Source: Cymbomonas tetramitiformis (Eukaryota; Chlorophyta; Pyramimonadophyceae; Pyramimonadales; Pyramimonadaceae). Taken from it: a stretch of 12,046 nucleotides of DNA. Numbering within the stretch: position 1 is the first letter of the stretch; the number at the start of each line of letters is the position of its first letter. The notes under the pieces are model-generated. The model was not told where the DNA came from and did no database searches. It saw nothing but the letters and a program-made list of their open reading frames with translations. The translations under genes and the position numbers were made by a program. Of the stretch, positions 7,997 to 12,046 are shown piece after piece. Location of the stretch: the NCBI GenBank assembly GCA_001247695.2, contig LGRX02014952.1, positions 1 through 12,046 of the forward strand, in the 5' to 3' direction.

Positions 7997-8526
7997 GGGT
8001 CCTCTCCGGTGTGAGAAACACTCACAGGAAATGCATTGCCAACATTTCGGAAGTACAAACAGTACAGGGGTATTATCGGAATCGGATCTTTTTAATTACT
8101 CTTTTGGCTAAGTTACACAAATTTAAACTCAACCCCGAGAGCTTGCACAGCTCTCTACTTAAGGTAACTCGTCCTTACCATGCCGCTTCATGTGTTCAGT
8201 CATTTGCTGACTGCAGCAGCCAATCAGCTGGGATCTGTCATCAGTACTTAAATGTCTCTGATTGTCACCTCCCAAGTCTCGCATTTGAATACTCACAGAT
8301 CTACTGATGTGGCAAGAACTGAGGCTCTCCTGGTTTCCCTCAAGTTCTGTTCGACTGAACGAATCCTAAATGCTTTCCCACCAATTCTCTCAAGTCTGTC
8401 AGTCACCTCTGTCATTTGGTCATGCTGGTGACTGTCATCATTTCCGGTTGGTGATTGTCATCAATGCTGTCACTCGTCACTCGTCACTCTGACACGTCTG
8501 TCTCTCGTACTGACTCGTGATACACC
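7997..8526. other. no supported gene
   Basis: A 98-codon plus-strand frame (8011-8307) has no recognisable features. From about 8395 to 8490 the sequence is unusually rich in GTCA/TGAC words and ends in a short TCACTCG tandem (about three copies, 8470-8487). Any upstream region of the minus-strand gene remnant would lie here, but I see no consensus promoter element. Confidence 0.35.
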
Positions 8527-8805
8527 CTAGTACAGTGGGACCAAACTAACCGGAATCTTGAATAAAACATCTGCAATTAAGAACGACTGGTCCGTTGACG
8601 ATAAGGCCCTCAAATCCCGAAAATACGAGATGTCGTCATGAAATTCCCCAGCTCTGGTCGATGCCGAAATCTGTGTAAAATTCTCACTTGCCTCCATAAG
8701 GATCGAGCAATGGGCTTGACTTATGAAGGGGGACACTGTTATCAACAAAGATTGGAAAAGCTGCTTCAGGAACTCCTTGAAGGAAGCCGCATGTTTTTTG
8801 AACAT
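8527..8805 (-). CDS. small hypothetical open frame
   Basis: 92 codons starting at ATG 8805 with ACC before it and an in-frame stop upstream. The first half is amphipathic and helix-like (KEFLKQLFQSLLITVSPF) and the second half is Ser/Asp/Phe-rich. No known motif. A longer frame (9073-8684) overlaps in another phase and crosses the 49-bp repeats, so at most one is real. The surrounding DNA is AT-rich, where long open frames are less expected, which gives slight support. Confidence 0.2.
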   Translation of the reverse strand: MFKKHAASFKEFLKQLFQSLLITVSPFISQAHCSILMEASENFTQISASTRAGEFHDDISYFRDLRALSSTDQSFLIADVLFKIPVSLVPLY

Positions 8806-8867
8806 GGTACCTGATGTTCATGTTTTTTAATGCTGAGGTAAAAGCTCTGTGAGCAAAAGTTATGTCT

Positions 8868-8888
8868 GAAACAAATAAAATTTGTTTC
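8868..8888. repeat. perfect 9-bp inverted repeat, 3-nt loop
   Basis: GAAACAAAT, a 3-base AAA loop, then ATTTGTTTC. It could form a small stem-loop in DNA or RNA. It has no T-run that would make it a bacterial-type terminator. Confidence 0.6.
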
Positions 8889-8969
8889 CGATCAAAGATT
8901 GTTGCCCGTGTTGCCGTTGTTGCCCGTGTCGCTGATAAGAATGTTGCAGTTGTTGCCTGCGTTGCCTTA

Positions 8970-9193
8970 GTTCCGAACTGGGGATTAATATTAGAGTAAT
9001 ATAATCGCATATTGGAACAAACATAGAATACAAATGATTGTCGCACAGGCTTATGTTCCGAACCGGGGATCAATATTAGAGTATTATCTCCTTACTTTGG
9101 AACAATAAGAGTAAGTTGTTGCAGATTTTTAGAAATGTACAAATGTTCCGAAATGGGAATTAATATTAGAGTATTATATATTTACTTTGGAAC
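8970..9193. repeat. three 49-bp repeats with inverted ends, spaced 85-90 bp
   Basis: Copies at 8970-9018, 9055-9103 and 9145-9193 are each exactly 49 bp, separated by unrelated spacers of 36 and 41 bp. Each begins GTTCCGAA and ends TTGGAAC, so the ends are near inverted repeats. The centre AATATTAGAGTA is invariant. By hand count, copies 2 and 3 differ at about 7 positions and copies 1 and 2 at about 10. A divergent fourth copy (about 9426-9477) lies inside the neighbouring inverted-repeat element. They could be tiny mobile units, protein-binding iterons or a decayed satellite. Confidence 0.8.
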
Positions 9194-9310
9194 ACATACA
9201 ACAATCACTCAATTGATAACTAGCTGTCGAGCTGGGAAGCGAGCAATGAATGGCGGGCATGGGCGGTAAGTGGGCGGCTATATTGGAAAACGCAGGAATT
9301 AAAAAAATAG

Positions 9311-9352
9311 ATTAGTTAACGATTCCTTCATTTTTGTGAAAATTTAACTAAT
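9311..9352. repeat. 9-bp inverted repeat in AT-rich DNA
   Basis: ATTAGTTAA (9311-9319) and TTAACTAAT (9344-9352) are perfect inverted repeats around a 24-bp loop that itself contains TTCA/TGAA. It lies about 60 bp left of the CACTA-ended element and may be another small foldback or chance in AT-rich sequence. Confidence 0.5.
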
Positions 9353-9410
9353 GTTTGCGACAATCGCTGTGTCGACTCGAGCAATGCTGCCATAGATGAC
9401 CGTAGGCACT

Positions 9411-9526
9411 CACTACATAAGAGGCGTTCCGAAATACTGGGAAATCCTGGCAAATACATAAGGTACTTAAGGAATACAATTGTATTTTATATGGATGTAC
9501 CCCCACTACACGCCTCTTATGTAGTG
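9411..9526. mobile_element. 116-bp MITE-like element with 17-bp terminal inverted repeats
   Basis: The left end CACTACATAAGAGGCGT (9411-9427) is matched perfectly, inverted, at 9510-9526. The ends start with CACTA, the hallmark of the CACTA (CMC/EnSpm) superfamily, whose short non-autonomous forms look like this. The interior has a 14-bp perfect palindrome, AATACAATTGTATT (9473-9486), and no coding sequence. The expected 3-bp target duplication is absent: ACT on the left, CCG on the right. The flanks do show an extra GGCACT/GGCACT echo, so the true ends may be slightly different. A divergent copy of the 49-bp repeat occupies about 9426-9477. Confidence 0.55.
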
Positions 9527-9801
9527 CCGGCGAATGTTTCGAACGTCTGACGAAACTGCAATATGTTAATTGTTATATTGGCCATATATCCCAGGGTATG
9601 GCATGTGGACACAATAAGAATGGCATCTTCACATCGTCGACTGAGCATTAACCATTGCTGCACACTTAGCAACTGGCTTAAGCGGAGTCCTGCGGAAACA
9701 TACTACATGCGGTGATATTCGATACGGTGTTGTTATTCACACTGAATTACGCACCACGCATTGCTGTGCGATTTGCGCCAAGCAGCAGAGGCATCCAATA
9801 A

Positions 9802-10265
9802 TTAAATCAGACCGTGGTAATCACGACGCGTGTCCTGACGCGACGGGGCATACAAGGCTACACAAGAAGCGATTCGCAGTGTGGAACGCACACAGATATG
9901 AGCGAAGGTCGCTTCATCGTAGTCGGTAAATGTATAAGATACATCAATACCACATACCGTACATACTACCGGTATTAGCCACGCGATGCCGCATGACTCT
10001 TGATCAAGGCCTTCTCTGTCACGAGTAGTGAACCTGACGTAAATCCCAACGCCAATATATGCACGGGAGCGTGGGTACAAAACAGGTCACCGCGATGGTC
10101 GACCAACACCCCGCCGCGCACAGCGTGGGTGCCATCAGCATGGAACACCGTTATTTGTTGGATGGGGCGTCGTCGGACGCAAAGTAGCACCGACGAATCA
10201 GATGCCCCCGTCCCACGAATAGGGTATCGTCGCGGCGTTGGATAATGTTCTACATTGGATGGCAT
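9802..10265 (-). pseudogene. second, diverged copy of the unknown family, frame-shifted
   Basis: Starts at ATG 10265 and reads as protein to about residue 62, then must change frame by -1 near 10080 to continue in the segment 10080-9802, which ends in TAA. The first part has H42-x-D44 preceded by SSVLLCV. The second has T18-T19, V38-x-C40-x2-C43-G44, T52-D53 and H61-I62. These fall in the same order and with closely similar spacing in the remnant at 7996-7574, and nine of 29 residues match without gaps around the CxxCG motif. The nucleotide sequences also match there (TGTGGT, ACCGA, GCGA). It is shorter than copy 1. A weak continuation (CFRRT, then AKCAAMV) may exist in another frame near 9710-9650. 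Function unknown; the paired cysteines suggest metal binding only as a guess. Confidence 0.45.
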
Positions 10266-10980
10266 CCAGATGACTTGGAGAACTATTGATAATCCATCTA
10301 GGCGACTTTCCCCAGAAGCAGGTTAAGCATCTCTCAGTCGGGAAAATAACTCAACAGAATCGGGCATGGATTAGTCAAGTGCAGTGCGGACAGATCCAAT
10401 ACGCGTTAGCATGCTCATGGACAAATCAGAGATGCACACGTCAGGGAAAACGAATCTGGGACTTCAGTCTTCACGTTGTATCTCCCCCCAGCTATTCAAA
10501 GTTCATATCTATCATCAGCATATTTTGTATATTTTGGCGAACTCTAAAAGGGGCATGAACCCGTTTTTATAAGCGATGAATAATCGATGATGGCCTAGAT
10601 GGCAAGAGTCCCACACCTCAACATTATACAGGTGTTATTGCAGAGATACTTCAGGGTGTAAACTGTAAACAATAAAACATATAATACACTGTTTATCTTA
10701 TATATCGCATATGATGATGAGATTTCTGAGTGGTCCAAAATCGCCTCCGAGGCAGAAGCTAAAAACTATAATGATGTAAGTCATAGCATACACATGCGTA
10801 CGGTGAGCCACAAAAGTGTAGTGCAGGCGGCAAGTGCACATTCTGGAAACCCTGCTGCAGAGTTACGGTAGAGTTGACGTTTTGTTGTCGCGCCCCTGAA
10901 GTGCGAAGAACACTACGCATTCCAACTTCCGCCCTCAATCTATTTCCACACACAAGCTGACACACGGAAGCACATGTTGG
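10266..10980. other. AT-rich intergenic stretch, no supported gene
   Basis: The open frames here (10286-10558 plus, starting TTG; 10965-10759 minus) lack recognisable features. The minus one lies directly after the bestrophin stop codon and is more likely 3' UTR. Two TGTAA words (10657-10661, 10664-10668) and AATAAA (10671-10676) cluster on the plus strand. TGTAA is the usual poly(A) signal in green algae, but no plus-strand gene that would use it is evident. Confidence 0.4.
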
Positions 10981-11493
10981 TCAGAAGAGATAAACAAAAC
11001 CATTTTTACTAAGGCCCCTCTGTGTGTCCTCTGTGACACGCCTCTCCTCCCGCCAGAAATTCTCGAAGTCCTTTTGGTCGTTGATCACCTGTACCATCGA
11101 TTTAGTTCGCATAACAGAGTTTCTTCTTGCAGCACCAGACCAGTCAGTTGCACTCGTCTTTTCAGTCGGAGGTGAGCTCAAGGCTGCTGCAGAATGCTTC
11201 TTCACCAGACTGAGGGCAAACATGCTGCTGCGGAATGATCGCAGGTAGTGATCTAATGGGAGGTCGTTGGGGTCGTTCCCGAAGGGATCCTCCAGCTCCT
11301 CCGCAGTCTTATTGAGGGCAAAGAAGCCGAGCACGCTGAAGGCACTCAACGCAGCGCCCATAGCGTAGAAATGCAGATAGGAGCCGATGACGAGTGGTGC
11401 GCTTAGCATGTAGATGTTGAGCAGCATTCCGCACACCTGCAGCGGCGGACACAGGGCGACGAGGCAGGACTCAATGGGGTGCGCAGGATATAA
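10981..11493 (-). CDS. bestrophin-family anion channel, C-terminal exon (partial)
   Basis: The frame contains KTAEELEDPFGNDPNDLPLD, closely matching the conserved motif after the last transmembrane helix of bestrophin/UPF0187 channels (plant VCCN1 and bacterial YneE type). In this family it forms part of the cytosolic vestibule next to the pore. Before it is a long hydrophobic stretch, LLNIYMLSAPLVI through ALSAFSVLGFFAL, fitting the last transmembrane segments. After it comes a roughly 90-residue polar tail ending FVYLF and TGA (10981-10983). A strong acceptor, TTGTTTTCCAG, ends at 11494, so the exon probably starts at 11493 in phase 0 (LYPAHPIESC). The frame is actually open up to a TAG near 11550. 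Only about the last quarter of a normal channel is here; N-terminal exons should lie to the right. The channel would carry Cl- or bicarbonate across a plasma or thylakoid membrane. Confidence 0.78.
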   Translation of the reverse strand, partial: LYPAHPIESCLVALCPPLQVCGMLLNIYMLSAPLVIGSYLHFYAMGAALSAFSVLGFFALNKTAEELEDPFGNDPNDLPLDHYLRSFRSSMFALSLVKKHSAAALSSPPTEKTSATDWSGAARRNSVMRTKSMVQVINDQKDFENFWREERRVTEDTQRGLSKNGFVYLF

Positions 11494-11645
11494 CTGGAAA
11501 ACAATGTGACCTAAATGGATGTCTGGCGCCTATAATACCAAAGAGTTTCTCAAGTTCAGCCCTGACGTGAAAAGGTGGAGGCTGCCCTCATGGGGTCCAG
11601 GTCAGCTAGCTCTCGTCTCGCACACCAAAAGCTATCTCAGCTTAC
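11494..11645 (-). other. possible GT-AG intron upstream of the bestrophin exon
   Basis: A good donor, GCG|GTAAGC, sits at 11645 and a good acceptor, TTTTCCAG, at 11494, giving a 152-bp intron. The frame open just before the donor (VQLVIRVEERLNWL) would join out of frame. A second frame (GGKTELAA) would join correctly but meets a TAG about 10 codons upstream. The sites look real but the join is unresolved. Confidence 0.3.
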
Positions 11646-11720
11646 CGCAGCCAGTTCAGTCTTTCCTCCACTCTAATCACTAATTGCACAGCCAGTTTGG
11701 CGATTCCCCCTTGTGAGAAC

Positions 11721-12046
11721 TTGGGCCGCAGCCGGCTATCATTGGTCAATTTCAAGCACTTAGGCCGCAGCCGGCTTTCATTGGTCAATTTCAAGCTCTT
11801 GGGCCGCAGCCGGTTTCCATTGGTCAATTTCAAGCACTTGGGCGCAGCGGTTTCCATTGGTGCAATTTCAAGCACTTAGGCCACAGCCGGTTTCCGTTGG
11901 TCAATTTCAAGCGCTTGGGCCACAGCTGGTTTCCATTGGTCAATTTCAAGCACTTGGGCCACAGCCAATTTTCATTGGTCATTTTCAAGCACTTGGGCGG
12001 CAGCCGGCTTTCATAGTTAAGTTTCAAGCACTTGGGCGGCAGCCGG
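11721..12046. repeat. 39-bp minisatellite, about eight copies, truncated by the window edge
   Basis: The repeat core GGTCAATTTCAAGCACTTGGG is preceded by GCCGCAGCCGG and TTTCCATT. Units begin near 11726, 11765, 11804, 11842, 11882, 11920, 11959 and 11998, with a partial unit at 12037. One unit (about 11842-11880) has compensating one-base changes. Most units carry ATTGG, a CCAAT box in inverse orientation, inside the near-palindrome ATTGGTCAAT. On the minus strand each unit encodes a 13-residue KCLKLTNGNRLWP-type repeat, a by-product of its length. Confidence 0.9.

Noticed and set aside
8970..9193. CRISPR array
   Set aside because: Only three copies that are 80-86% alike, in AT-rich eukaryotic-looking DNA with no cas genes. 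A real array has near-identical repeats and uniform spacers.
10286..10572. Plus-strand gene ending before the TGTAA/AATAAA cluster
   Set aside because: The frame starts with TTG, has no recognisable content, and two frames compete. The signals alone are too short to support a gene.
10759..10965. 68-codon minus frame after the bestrophin stop
   Set aside because: It sits where the 3' UTR is expected and shows no protein-like features.
1..12046. tRNA or rRNA genes, and primer-binding sites for an LTR element
   Set aside because: No cloverleaf-like segment, rRNA signature or TGGTATCAGAGC-type primer-binding site was recognised on either strand by eye.

Overview
The window looks like nuclear DNA of a unicellular eukaryote. 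The evidence is low gene density, GT-AG intron-like junctions, several minisatellites, a retrotransposon Gag remnant, and the last exon of a bestrophin-type anion channel of the kind shared by plants, algae and bacteria. A green alga, perhaps a prasinophyte, would fit, but this is inference and no single feature proves it. No bacterial operon, rRNA, tRNA or CRISPR array is visible.

Left third (1-2312): a roughly 40-bp GC-rich minisatellite (about 172-420) lies just upstream of a TATAAAA box (470-476) and an open frame from 548. A candidate two-exon plus-strand gene follows (1575-1820 joined to 2112-2312) with splice junctions that agree in phase.

Centre (2555-6430, plus strand): a retroelement Gag-like region. 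Its core (3657-5471) has a capsid-like helical stretch and one CCHC zinc knuckle. The sequence upstream of it is spread over shifted frames and carries one in-frame TAA. Downstream come a short proline-rich piece, an acidic repeat protein, and a 45-bp minisatellite that is open on both strands. I found no protease, reverse transcriptase, RNase H or integrase, so this is a Gag-only or broken element.

Right centre (6336-10265, minus strand): a gene remnant spread over three frames (7996 down to 6336) ends in a low-complexity acidic/Ser-rich tail. About 2 kb away is a second, diverged copy of its first part (10265 down to 9802). The two copies share an H-x-D motif, a TT pair, a V-x-C-x2-C-G motif and a TD...HI motif. 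I do not recognise the family. Between them is AT-rich DNA holding three 49-bp repeats with inverted ends (8970-9193) and a 116-bp element with 17-bp perfect terminal inverted repeats that begin CACTA (9411-9526). A fourth, divergent repeat copy lies inside that element.

Right end (10981-12046): the last exon of a bestrophin-family channel on the minus strand, a candidate upstream splice donor, and a 39-bp minisatellite carrying inverted CCAAT motifs that runs off the window edge.

Overall the window reads as an accessory, repeat-rich region. One conserved host gene sits at the right edge, and a dead or incomplete retroelement converges on a decayed gene pair of unknown function.
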